Notes: generated by a model not told the origin, from the sequence alone. A DNA stretch of 10,416 bases from Caldifarciminota bacterium (GCA_016935295.1 JAFGRF010000126.1:1-10416); one strand, 5' to 3'. Positions 1-7,143 are shown, numbered from the stretch's first letter. Translations and numbers: made by a program.

Positions 1-188
1 AGCGTTCCTTCGGCTTCGTAGTCTTCGGGTTTTCGCCCGGCTTCTGCCAGCTTGCGGATAGAGGTGAACTCGACCGCGGCCGTGCCGATGCCGGGAAACC
101 GTTGCTCCCCGAATTTGCGCAGGAGCCAGATTGCCGCGATTTCGTCAACGTGCGGCCGCTCGTGGGTCAGAATGCGCTTGAAGATCAC
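1..188 (-). CDS. Partial hypothetical protein with N-terminal HxxxHxDE motif
   Basis: An open frame of about 62 codons runs off the left edge, so only the N-terminus is visible. It begins with a GTG at 188; an in-frame TGA lies upstream and there is no other plausible start between them. I see no clear Shine-Dalgarno site. The frame reads MIFKRILTHERPHVDEIAAI, followed by a hydrophobic helix with WLLRKFG and then FPGIGTAAVEF. The cluster H9, H13, D15, E16 looks like a metal-binding motif. It loosely resembles the TH-x4-HxDE start of MYG1/DHH-like phosphoesterases, but the spacing differs by one residue, so this is only a suggestion. Third positions are GC-rich and the amino acid composition is balanced, which argues for a real gene rather than a shadow. 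Function is not established. Confidence 0.6.
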   Translation of the reverse strand, partial: MIFKRILTHERPHVDEIAAIWLLRKFGEQRFPGIGTAAVEFTSIRKLAEAGRKPEDYEAEGT

Positions 189-276
189 GATGAGCCAGAG
201 TAGCCGAAATGGAATGAGCCGTCAACAGAGTCGGGGACAGCGGATAACGCAGAAGTCCGGACACGGGATTGCACTA

Positions 277-300
277 CAAAGACGCCAAGGCACCAAGAGG
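277..300. repeat. 8-bp degenerate tandem repeat
   Basis: Three consecutive octamers read caaagacg, ccaaggca and ccaagagg, sharing a C(A/C)AAG core. The array lies in the 228-bp spacer between the partial gene and the small secreted protein gene. Nothing indicates coding function. Confidence 0.5.
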
Positions 301-368
301 GCGCCGAATCCTCTCGGCTCTCCAATCCCCAACCTCAATCCCTGGCACCTGCCTGGCAGAGAACAGCA

Positions 369-391
369 AGGGCGGGCTATCCGCCCGCCCT
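369..391 (-). terminator. GC hairpin downstream of the small secreted protein gene
   Basis: A perfect 9-bp inverted repeat (agggcgggc / gcccgccct) with a 5-nt loop starts 26 bp after the stop of the minus-strand gene ending at 417. On the minus strand it is followed by cttgctgttctc, which is only modestly T-rich, so it is a candidate terminator rather than a textbook one. Confidence 0.45.
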
Positions 392-416
392 GTGCCAGAC
401 CGAGCCTGGGGTCCGG

Positions 417-773
417 CTACCTGCGGTCGCCTCCGCGGCCGCGTCCATGTTCACCGTCGTGGGGTCTCTGGTCTCCCGGCCTCCCACGGTGATTCCTGTC
501 GTTCTTTCGGTTCCAGCTGTAGTGCCGGCCGTTCCGCCAGCCCCAGTGCCAGCCGTTGTCGCTATGTCGCCTGGGACCGAGCACGACGACTCTCGGACGG
601 ACGACCTTGGGTCGCACGACTATGGCTGGCCCGCGATGATGGCCGAAGCCAAGCCAGCACAGTACGGAACTCCAGAACCGCGGGTGACGGCGCGCCGGTC
701 GGGGCGGCGACGCATAGGTCGCACTCGAGAGCAGCAAGAGGAGGGCTGCTACGGCGATGATACTTCGCTTCAT
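417..773 (-). CDS. Small secreted Arg/His/Gly-rich basic protein
   Basis: A 118-residue protein. The ATG at 773 is preferred over upstream codons because AAAGGAG lies just before it and a classic signal peptide follows: MKRSII, a hydrophobic AVAALLLLL core, and likely cleavage after Ala21 (ATYA/SPP). The mature protein is small and very basic. Residues near 50-70 repeat a VVRPxVV pattern, followed by a Trp/His/Arg stretch (WHWGWRNGRH) and a disordered C-terminus rich in Arg, Gly, Asp and His. It has no transmembrane segment beyond the signal and no recognisable catalytic motif. It lies 75 bp downstream of metH on the same strand, so it could be read through from that operon. A T/A-rich TATAGC stretch at about 829-834 could serve its own promoter, but no -35 box is evident. 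The family was not recognised. Confidence 0.65.
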   Translation of the reverse strand: MKRSIIAVAALLLLLSSATYASPPRPARRHPRFWSSVLCWLGFGHHRGPAIVVRPKVVRPRVVVLGPRRHSDNGWHWGWRNGRHYSWNRKNDRNHRGRPGDQRPHDGEHGRGRGGDRR

Positions 774-848
774 GTTTGCTCCTTTTTGACGGTGACCATT
801 CGACCCCATTTACCGCGGGCCGGCCTGCTATATTCCGGGCTTCGTGGA

Positions 849-3800
849 CTAGGCGGGCAGGACGATGGCGGAGGTGGAGTATTCCGGCACCATCTGGAAG
901 CTACGGGTCAGGGTGACACCGATGCGCTCGGGCCGGAGCAGGGCGAATATCTTCTTCTGTTCGGAGAGGTCCGGCCAGACCGGATACCCGGGGCTGTAGC
1001 GGATGGTCTTCTTCCAGCCGGGCAGTCGCGGCAGGCGACTTTGGCAGTACACGGCGAGAACCTCGGTCAACTCGGCGGTCAGACCGTGCAGCAGGAACTG
1101 GTCGCGAATTCGCTTGAGTCCAGCCAGCTTCCGGGCCTGCTCTACCGCGCGCTCACCGGTGGTCACGACCTGGAGGGCGACGTGGAGGCGTCCGGTCCCG
1201 TGTCTACGCTGCAGGCGGCGGGTGAAGGCGGGCGCGAATTCAAGCCGCGTCAGTTCCTGGCCGGTGCGCGGATGGACGACCACCAGTTCGCTGCCGCTGA
1301 TGCCGGCCTCGAACATGCCATACACCATCACGCCGTGCCACAGACCGCGCCTGTGTCCTGCGGCAAGAAGCCTGTCAAGCAGGCCCTCGGCCTCCAGCCG
1401 CGCTGCCTTTGTCGGCCTCGGCCCGAGCATCCGCCAGCGCCTGCGGAACAGCTGGTCCCGATCCAGCAGCTTCGCATAGGTGCGTACGTCGGCGTGGACT
1501 ATCTTGGTCAAAGCTCGAACGTACGCGCCGACGATGCGGGGCTGATTCCACATCGCCGCCTCGCCGGGCGTCGGCGGAGGACCGACAACGGTTCTCCCCC
1601 GCAAGCTCTTCTTCCCGCTCGCGCGCGGCCGACTCGATCCAGCTCGGGTGACGGTCTGGATGATTCTCAGTCCTTCGAGCGCGTCCTTGGCGTAGTGCAC
1701 CTTCCCAGAATACTGCGGCTGGAGTTCCTTGTCCACGAACGCACGGGTAAGCGCCGCGCCGCCGCAGATGACCGGTGTGGTCAGGCCGACGTCGGCGAAG
1801 GCCTCCAGGTACTCCTTCATCGCCCGCGCCGATTCGACCAGCAACCCGGAAAGGCCAATAGCATCCGGCTGGTGTTCGTGCGCCGCGGCAATGATGTCCT
1901 CAGGCGTCTGTCGCACGCCGAGGTTGATCACGTTGAACCCGTTGCTCGATACGATCATGTCCACGAGGTTCTTGCCGATATCGTGGACGTCGCCGCGCAC
2001 CGTGGCAAGGAGCAGTGTGCCGCGCCTTCGGTGGCTCCCGGCAGGCAGGTACGCCCTCAGGACGTCGAGCGCGGCCCGCACCGCCTCGGCGGACCGGAGT
2101 ACAAAGGGCAGCTGCATCTTCCCGGACTCGAACCTGCGGCCGACCTCGTCCATTGCGGGCAGCAGTTCTCGCGTGATTATCTCGGTAGCCAGCCGCGTCT
2201 TGAGGCGTTCACCCACGACCCGGACGATACCGGTTCTATCGCCGGCAAGTACGCAGTCCCTTGCCGACGGCGACCCGGCTCGTGCCTGCGGCTTTGTTTC
2301 TGCCGTGGCCGGCACACCCAGGGCGAGCAGCGCCTCAAGCGGGGTGGCTTTGCCGCGGCTCCGGTTGAATATCAGGTCCTCGCAGCAGTCGACCAACTCT
2401 GGTCCAAGCGCGGCCAGCGGCTCGATTCTGCCGGCGTGGAGAATCGCGGCGTCAAGTCCGTGTTCGACCGCGTGGAGGAGGAAAACGGTATTAAGCGCGC
2501 GGCGCAGTTGCGGGGCGAGGCCGTGCGAGATGTTGCTGACGCCGAGCAGGGTGAAGCTTTCCGGAAACCGCCGCTTTGCCTCGCGAATCGCCTTCAGGGT
2601 TTCAACCCCGGCGTTGCGCAAGGACTCCTCGCCGCTCGCCAGCGTGAACGTCAGGAAGTCGAACAAGACGTCCTGCGGAAGAAGTCCGCCGCGCCGCACC
2701 GCAAGGTCATACAGCCGCTCGGCGACGTCGAGCTTCCGTTCGCAGGTCATGGCCATGCCCCTGCCGTCGATTGTCATGAGCACGAGCGCGGCTCCGGTCC
2801 TGCGGCAGAGCCGGATCGTCTTCTCGGCCCGTTCCGGGTCTTCGAGGTTGATCGAATTGACAATGCACCTGCCGCCAAGCCGCTCGAGCGCCGCTTCCAC
2901 TGCCTCGTAGCGGGTGGAATCCACCATCACCGGAATGTCCACGCTGGCATTGAGACGGACCGCGAGTTCCTTCACATCGGCTACCTCGTCGCTGCCCGCG
3001 GCCGCGACCGAGAGGTCCATGACCTGCGCGCCCTCGGATTTCTGTTCCTGCGCGGCTGCGACCATGGCGTCGAAGTCGCGGGCCAGCAGAAGCTCGCGGA
3101 AGCACCTGCTGCCGCTCGCGTTGGTCCGCTCGCCGACGAAGAGCGGCCGCGGATTCACGCGCAACTTCTGAGCGCTGAAGAGCGAAGACACGCAGGGTAC
3201 AGGTCGAACCGGTTGGCGCGGCGCGACGCCTTCGAGCGCGTCCTTCAGGTGACGGATGTGCTCGGGCGTTGTGCCGCAGCACCCGCCGGCGATGGCAAGG
3301 CCCGGCCCGGCGGCAAGCTGTTTCATGCTGGCGGCGAACTCCTCAGGCGACAGGTCGTAGACCGTACGCCCGGCCTCGACGCGGGGCAGACCCGCGTTGG
3401 GCATCACCGAGACGAGCCTGGACGAATGGCTCGCGAGATAGCGGGCTGCGGCAGTGAGGCCATCAGGGCCCAGCCCGCAGTTGAGCCCGATTGCCGCGAC
3501 CCGGTACGGCTCGATTGCTGCGAGCACGGTTTCTATGCCCGAGCCGGTGAGCGTCCGGCCGTGCTCATTCAGCGTCACCTGCGCTATGACCGGGACGTTG
3601 CGGCCGCCAGATTCAAAGGCGTCGAGCGCCGCTGCCAGCGCCGCCTTGAGCTGCAAGAGATCCTGGCTCGTTTCAAGTATCAGGCAGTCGACGCCTCCGG
3701 CCAGCAGGCCGTCAACTTGCGGCCGATAGCTCGCGACCAGGTCGGCAAAGGCGATGTGTCCCAAGCTCGGCAGCTTCGAACCCGGTCCGATTGACCCGGC

Positions 3801-4124
3801 AACGAACCGCGGCCATGACCGCGTCGAGCAGTCGCGCGCCGCGCCCCGTGCGATTTCGGCAGCCTTGCGGTTGAGCGCGAAGCACCTTTCCCCCAGGCCG
3901 TGCTCGGCCAGGGTGTGCCAGGCGCCGCCGAAGCTATCGGTCTCGATGACATCGGCGCCGGCCGCGAGGAACTGCTCGTGCACGCTCCGCACGATATCCG
4001 GCTGCGTCTCGACGAGCACCTCGTTGCAGGTTCCGGCCGGCACCCCCTGCGCCTGCAGCGCCGTTCCGAGGCCGCCGTCGAAGACGACTATGCGCCGGCG
4101 GCAGAGCCGGGTAATCCAGTCCAC
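849..4124 (-). CDS. metH: Cobalamin-dependent methionine synthase (MetH), all modules
   Basis: Transfers a methyl group from 5-methyltetrahydrofolate through cobalamin to homocysteine, making methionine in the cytosol. Residue numbers here count from an upstream TTG at 4148. An N-terminal homocysteine S-methyltransferase domain (about 18-310) has zinc cysteines C224 and C290-C291 in GLNC and GGCCGTTPEH. A pterin-binding domain follows (about 335-600; VGERTNASGS, then DLSVAAAGSDEV). The B12 cap and Rossmann domains (about 630-835) carry D720-x-H722-x-x-G725, S767-x-L769 and G796-G797. The activation domain (about 866-1099) carries the SAM motif R1050-x3-GYP. The activation domain is about 230 residues against about 330 in E. 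coli. I chose GTG 4124 because CGAGGA precedes it by 6 nt; TTG 4148, which overlaps the metF stop, is the alternative. It follows metF by 20 nt, so co-transcription is expected. Confidence 0.95.
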   Translation of the reverse strand: MDWITRLCRRRIVVFDGGLGTALQAQGVPAGTCNEVLVETQPDIVRSVHEQFLAAGADVIETDSFGGAWHTLAEHGLGERCFALNRKAAEIARGAARDCSTRSWPRFVAGSIGPGSKLPSLGHIAFADLVASYRPQVDGLLAGGVDCLILETSQDLLQLKAALAAALDAFESGGRNVPVIAQVTLNEHGRTLTGSGIETVLAAIEPYRVAAIGLNCGLGPDGLTAAARYLASHSSRLVSVMPNAGLPRVEAGRTVYDLSPEEFAASMKQLAAGPGLAIAGGCCGTTPEHIRHLKDALEGVAPRQPVRPVPCVSSLFSAQKLRVNPRPLFVGERTNASGSRCFRELLLARDFDAMVAAAQEQKSEGAQVMDLSVAAAGSDEVADVKELAVRLNASVDIPVMVDSTRYEAVEAALERLGGRCIVNSINLEDPERAEKTIRLCRRTGAALVLMTIDGRGMAMTCERKLDVAERLYDLAVRRGGLLPQDVLFDFLTFTLASGEESLRNAGVETLKAIREAKRRFPESFTLLGVSNISHGLAPQLRRALNTVFLLHAVEHGLDAAILHAGRIEPLAALGPELVDCCEDLIFNRSRGKATPLEALLALGVPATAETKPQARAGSPSARDCVLAGDRTGIVRVVGERLKTRLATEIITRELLPAMDEVGRRFESGKMQLPFVLRSAEAVRAALDVLRAYLPAGSHRRRGTLLLATVRGDVHDIGKNLVDMIVSSNGFNVINLGVRQTPEDIIAAAHEHQPDAIGLSGLLVESARAMKEYLEAFADVGLTTPVICGGAALTRAFVDKELQPQYSGKVHYAKDALEGLRIIQTVTRAGSSRPRASGKKSLRGRTVVGPPPTPGEAAMWNQPRIVGAYVRALTKIVHADVRTYAKLLDRDQLFRRRWRMLGPRPTKAARLEAEGLLDRLLAAGHRRGLWHGVMVYGMFEAGISGSELVVVHPRTGQELTRLEFAPAFTRRLQRRHGTGRLHVALQVVTTGERAVEQARKLAGLKRIRDQFLLHGLTAELTEVLAVYCQSRLPRLPGWKKTIRYSPGYPVWPDLSEQKKIFALLRPERIGVTLTRSFQMVPEYSTSAIVLPA

Positions 4125-4144
4125 GGAAGTTCCTCGAGGCCGCT

Positions 4145-5098
4145 TCAAGTGAAGGTCGCTTTCAGCACCTCGGCCGTTGCCCTGCCCCTGCCCATCGTGT
4201 AGAAGTGCAGCCCGGGAACACCGCGCTTGAGCAGCTCACGGCAGAGCCGCGTGGTGAACTCGACGCCGGCGCGGGCCGCGTCGGCAGGAGCTGCCGCATG
4301 CGTGATAAGGCTGACCAGTTCCTCGGGCAGGTCCACGTGGAATTCCCGCGGAATTGTGACGAGTTGCCGCGCGCTCGTTACCGGCTTGATGCCGGGGATG
4401 ATCGGTACCTTGATACCGATAGCGCGGGCCCGGTCAGCGAAGTCAAGGAAGGGCTGCGCCGCGAAGACCATCTGGGTGATGATGTAGTCGGCCCCGGCGT
4501 CGACTTTCTCCTTGAGGTGGCGCAGGTCGTCGGCTAGGTTCGGTGCCTCGTAGTGCTTCTCCGGATACCCGGCCACGCCGATGCAGAAGTCGGTCGGCAC
4601 TGCGTTTTCCAAATCCTCGAGGTAGTGACCGTGGTTCATAGCGGCTATCTGGGCGGTCAGCTCGGACGCAAAACGATGGCCGTTCGGCTCGGGCACGAAT
4701 TCCTTCTGCCCCGGCGCCGGGTCGCCGCGCAGGACGAACAGGTTCCTGAAGCCCAGGTACTGCAGGTCAATCAGTGCGTCCTCGGTCTCGTACCTATCAA
4801 ATCCGCCGCAGATGATGTGCGGCACGGTTTCAATCTTGTACCGGTTGTAGATGGCGGCGCAGATACCGACCGTACCCGGGTTCTTGCGCCTTGGTATCTT
4901 CCGGGTCAGGCCCGCACCTACATCCTCGTAGACAATCCGCTGCTGGTGATAGGTGACGGTAATGAACGTCGGGTCATAGGGCAGTAGCTGGTCAACCGAG
5001 CCGAACAGCTCGGAAATCGACCGCCCCTTCTCGGGCGGAGTGATTTCGATTGACACCAGCGGTCGGGTCCGCCGGGCGATGAGTTCAGGTATCTGCAA
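4145..5098 (-). CDS. metF: 5,10-methylenetetrahydrofolate reductase (MetF)
   Basis: FAD-dependent reduction of 5,10-methylene-THF to 5-methyl-THF, the methyl donor for MetH encoded immediately downstream. The protein is about 317 residues, a normal MetF length. Visible family signatures are IEITPP with Glu18 (counterpart of E. coli Glu28), VLRGD with Asp126, VAGYPE (176-180), KVDAGADYIITQ with Gln209, IIPGIKPV and the C-terminal LHFYTMGR. The insertion around residues 55-100 (a KIPRRKN region and YNRYKIETVPHIICGG) resembles Bacteroidetes-type MetF from memory. The start is non-canonical: TTG at 5098, or GTG at 5101, just after GAGGAG at 5104-5109. The first in-frame ATG (5137) lies inside the loop of the leader terminator and has no Shine-Dalgarno site, so it is very unlikely to be used. 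Confidence 0.95.
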   Translation of the reverse strand: MQIPELIARRTRPLVSIEITPPEKGRSISELFGSVDQLLPYDPTFITVTYHQQRIVYEDVGAGLTRKIPRRKNPGTVGICAAIYNRYKIETVPHIICGGFDRYETEDALIDLQYLGFRNLFVLRGDPAPGQKEFVPEPNGHRFASELTAQIAAMNHGHYLEDLENAVPTDFCIGVAGYPEKHYEAPNLADDLRHLKEKVDAGADYIITQMVFAAQPFLDFADRARAIGIKVPIIPGIKPVTSARQLVTIPREFHVDLPEELVSLITHAAAPADAARAGVEFTTRLCRELLKRGVPGLHFYTMGRGRATAEVLKATFT

Positions 5099-5113
5099 CA
5101 CAACTCCTCGGGC

Positions 5114-5147
5114 GGGAAAACAAAGGCCGCCCTGCATCCGGCGGCTT
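5114..5147 (-). terminator. Intrinsic terminator in the metF leader (riboswitch expression platform)
   Basis: On the minus strand, GCCGCC (5145-5140) and GGCGGC (5131-5126) form a stem around an 8-nt loop. Flanking AA/UU pairs extend it, and CUUUGUUUU follows. It lies just upstream of the metF Shine-Dalgarno site. Its 5' arm GCCGC (5145-5141) is also complementary to GCGGC (5181-5177) in the 3' strand of P1 of the upstream aptamer. That gives mutually exclusive structures, as expected for a transcription-attenuating OFF switch. Confidence 0.8.
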
Positions 5148-5176
5148 GCGGGCTGGAAGGTCCTTTTGCCTGCCTG

Positions 5177-5352
5177 GCCGCATCGGACACAGAAGTGGGG
5201 ACTAGGCTTGGGGACTAGGCTTGGGGTCCGAAGTCGACCCTGAGCCCTGGTCCTTAGGCCCCAGCCCCTTCTCGAAGTCCGGGCACCGTAGCACCTTCAA
5301 GCTCGGTTGCCGTGCCGGCAGGCCCGAACGGGCGCCGGCCGCTCTTGATGCG
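5177..5352 (-). promoter_or_regulatory. SAM riboswitch (SAM-I/SAM-IV clan) controlling metF-metH
   Basis: The minus-strand leader carries the clan's conserved elements in order: AUCAAGAG (5349-5342), GGCAACC (5311-5305) and GGUGCC (5287-5282). P1 is CGCAUC (5352-5347) with GAUGCG (5184-5179). P2 is GCCGGC (5339-5334) with GCCGGC (5319-5314), extended by GCCC/GGGC. P3 is ACCGAGC (5307-5301) with GCU-A-CGGU (5292-5285), one bulged A. P4 starts GGAC (5280-5277) / GUCC (5188-5185), then AGAAG / CUUCU. The known role of the clan is to bind S-adenosylmethionine and repress methionine genes, which fits metF-metH downstream. P2 lacks the usual SAM-I GAGGGA internal loop and GGCCC pseudoknot loop and looks more like SAM-IV or SAM-I/IV, while P4 sits in the SAM-I position. 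Subtype is therefore left open. Confidence 0.85.
5197..5228. repeat. 13-bp tandem repeat inside the riboswitch P4 arm
   Basis: Two exact copies of ggggactaggctt (5197-5209 and 5210-5222) are followed by a partial third (ggggtc). Transcribed on the minus strand they form the distal 3' side of the P4 arm. A related, less regular stretch lies on the other side (about 5240-5268). Confidence 0.85.
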
Positions 5353-5357
5353 CCGCC

Positions 5358-5385
5358 AGTATAACGCAGCCGAAGGCCGATGCAA
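5358..5385 (-). promoter_or_regulatory. Probable promoter of the metF-metH operon
   Basis: On the minus strand, TTGCAT (5385-5380) and TATACT (5363-5358) are separated by 16 nt. Initiation 6-8 nt downstream would fall near 5351, almost exactly at the first base of the P1 helix. The -10 box is strong; the -35 box is weak. Confidence 0.55.
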
Positions 5386-5404
5386 GCCGCGCCGGAGCCT
5401 GCTA

Positions 5405-5433
5405 TTGACATATGCAGCCGGAGAGCTTATCAT
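5405..5433 (+). promoter_or_regulatory. Sigma-70-type promoter of the M28 peptidase, probably leaderless
   Basis: A perfect TTGACA (5405-5410), a 17-nt spacer and TATCAT (5428-5433). The expected start of transcription, about 7 nt downstream, coincides with the A of the ATG at 5440. There is no Shine-Dalgarno site at a usable distance, so a leaderless mRNA is likely. Confidence 0.7.
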
Positions 5434-5439
5434 GGCCTC

Positions 5440-7017
5440 ATGAGACTGGTCGTGATGCTGCTGGCGCTGTTCTGCGGCCTCGCCTCGGCTGCCGGGCCGA
5501 GTCTTCTGGTCCGCGTTGACTTCTCATCCGGCAGCGACCTCGCGGCCATCGTTGCCGACGGCGTCGATGTGCTTGCCCGGTTCGACGGCTGGTGCATCGT
5601 GCGCGCGGACCAGGCCGGCCTTGCGCGGCTGGATGATTGCCGCGACTGCATTGTGCTCGACGACTATCCTGAGAGCAGAATGTACGTCTTCGTCTCCACT
5701 CCCCCGGGATTCGACGCAGCGAGACTGAACGAGTTCGGCGCCGCGCTGACCGGCGACAAAGATGGCGTCCTGCTGCGGACGACCGCAGCAGGCATCGTTG
5801 GGCTGCACAGACTGCCGGTGGACTTGTACACGGTCTCGATGCGGCCGATGTACGTCCCGACGCCGCGCGCGGCCGCCCCCCGCGTTCCCAAGGCTGCTCC
5901 GGTGCCGGACAGCCTGGTCTGGACCCTGGTGAACCGCGTGAACCAGGATTCGCTGGAGGCACGACTGCGGCGGATGATCGCCTTCCAGACCCGCTACGCC
6001 CCGACCGAGTCCTGCTACAGCGCAGTGAGCTGGATGCTCGAGCGGCTCGCCGCGTATGGCTGCGACAGCACCTACCCGGCTGGATTCTTGAGCGGCTATG
6101 CGCCGAACGCAGTCGGGATTCGCTTCGGCAAGGTCAATCCGCAGCACATCTTTGCCGTCACCGCTCACATCGACGCCACGTCGCGGCAAGACCCGTACAA
6201 CTGGGCTCCCGGGTCGGACGACAACGCCTCCGGGTGCGGGTTGGTGCTCGAAGCGGCGCGCGTTTGTGCGGACGTGGACTTCGCGAGCACGGTCTGGTTC
6301 ATCGGCTTTTCGGCCGAGGAATGGGGACTGTGGGGCTCCGACAGCTTCCTCTATAAGTGCTGGCTGCGGGGAGACTCGATCCTCGCTGCGTTCAACTCGG
6401 ACATGATCTCGTACGGCCGCGATGACACCCTGACCGTGGTTCACACGACCAGGTACCCCCAGACCGAATCGCTGGCCCGGTTCTTCCTCGCCCAGGCGGA
6501 TACGTTCACGAGCCTGCAGGTGAAGGATACTGTCATCGACGCTTCGACCTCCGACGAGTATTCGTTCTGGAAATACGGATATCTCGCCATCCGTGGCCGC
6601 TACCACGACAAGACCCCGAACTACCATTCGGCCGGCGACACAATCGGCCCGTTCCACTACGCCGACTGCGGGACGAACAACCTGCCGATGTACACGGAGA
6701 TGGTCAAGGCGGTTGTCGCCACTATCGCGAAGTGGGCCGGCGTGATGCCGTCCGGGGTCGCGGAACCCGAGCAGTGCCCGGCGCCTGCGGTCGCGCGGAT
6801 CGTGCCGAGCGTTGGACAGGCCCCGGTGCACATTTCTTTCTCCTCCCCGGCATCCGCTGCGTCTGTCTACAGCGCGACCGGCCGTCTGGTGCGCAGGCTG
6901 GGTGCGGGGTCGTCCCTGACCTGGGACGGCCGCGATACCAACGGAGCGTCCGTTGCTCCCGGCGTCTACTACGTGCGTACTGCCGGCTCTTCGTCCCGAT
7001 TCGTGCTGGCCGAGTAG
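5440..7017 (+). CDS. Secreted M28-family zinc aminopeptidase with FlgD-like C-terminal domain
   Basis: A 525-residue exported metallopeptidase, likely removing N-terminal residues from peptides outside the cytoplasm. Residues 1-18 (MRLVVMLLALFCGLASAA) form a signal peptide. Residues 19-155 are a region I do not recognise. The peptidase M28 domain covers about 160-435 with all expected two-zinc ligands and the catalytic base: H243 (TAHID), D261 (GSDDNASG), E293 catalytic and E294 ligand (AEEWG), D321 (NSD) and H396 (NYHSAGD). Residues 445-525 form a FlgD-Ig-like module (SVYSATGRLVRRL, WDGRDTNGASVAPGVYYVR) of the kind found at the end of T9SS cargo in FCB bacteria. I chose ATG 5440 because the signal peptide starts there and the promoter points to it; the longer frame from 5380 would begin upstream of the promoter. 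It is transcribed divergently from metF-metH and looks monocistronic. The exact substrate cannot be told. Confidence 0.9.
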   Translation: MRLVVMLLALFCGLASAAGPSLLVRVDFSSGSDLAAIVADGVDVLARFDGWCIVRADQAGLARLDDCRDCIVLDDYPESRMYVFVSTPPGFDAARLNEFGAALTGDKDGVLLRTTAAGIVGLHRLPVDLYTVSMRPMYVPTPRAAAPRVPKAAPVPDSLVWTLVNRVNQDSLEARLRRMIAFQTRYAPTESCYSAVSWMLERLAAYGCDSTYPAGFLSGYAPNAVGIRFGKVNPQHIFAVTAHIDATSRQDPYNWAPGSDDNASGCGLVLEAARVCADVDFASTVWFIGFSAEEWGLWGSDSFLYKCWLRGDSILAAFNSDMISYGRDDTLTVVHTTRYPQTESLARFFLAQADTFTSLQVKDTVIDASTSDEYSFWKYGYLAIRGRYHDKTPNYHSAGDTIGPFHYADCGTNNLPMYTEMVKAVVATIAKWAGVMPSGVAEPEQCPAPAVARIVPSVGQAPVHISFSSPASAASVYSATGRLVRRLGAGSSLTWDGRDTNGASVAPGVYYVRTAGSSSRFVLAE

Positions 7018-7143
7018 CCAATCCGGAATTCGGGTTTCACCATTCAATCCTCATTGGTCTCCGCCGCCCCCTTCCGACACCAGATGTCTCATGATGCGCC
7101 CTTCGCGGATGTCCGGCTCGACGCCAAGATTTCAGCCTGCGAG

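Noticed and set aside
447..3794. 1115-codon open frame on the plus strand
   Set aside because: It lies antisense to metH. MetH shows complete family motifs, while this frame has no recognisable domain and is explained by GC-rich codon bias on the opposite strand.
5240..5275. Second hairpin system in the leader as a cobalamin riboswitch
   Set aside because: No B12-box-like element (GCCACTG) was found, and the region is accounted for as the P4 arm of the SAM aptamer.
5380..5439. ATG at 5380 as the peptidase start
   Set aside because: It lies upstream of the -35 box, and the 20 added residues would come before the signal peptide.
5524..7047. 507-codon open frame on the minus strand
   Set aside because: Antisense to the M28 peptidase, whose catalytic motifs and signal peptide are unambiguous. 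The minus-strand frame is rich in Arg, Gly and Val without motifs.
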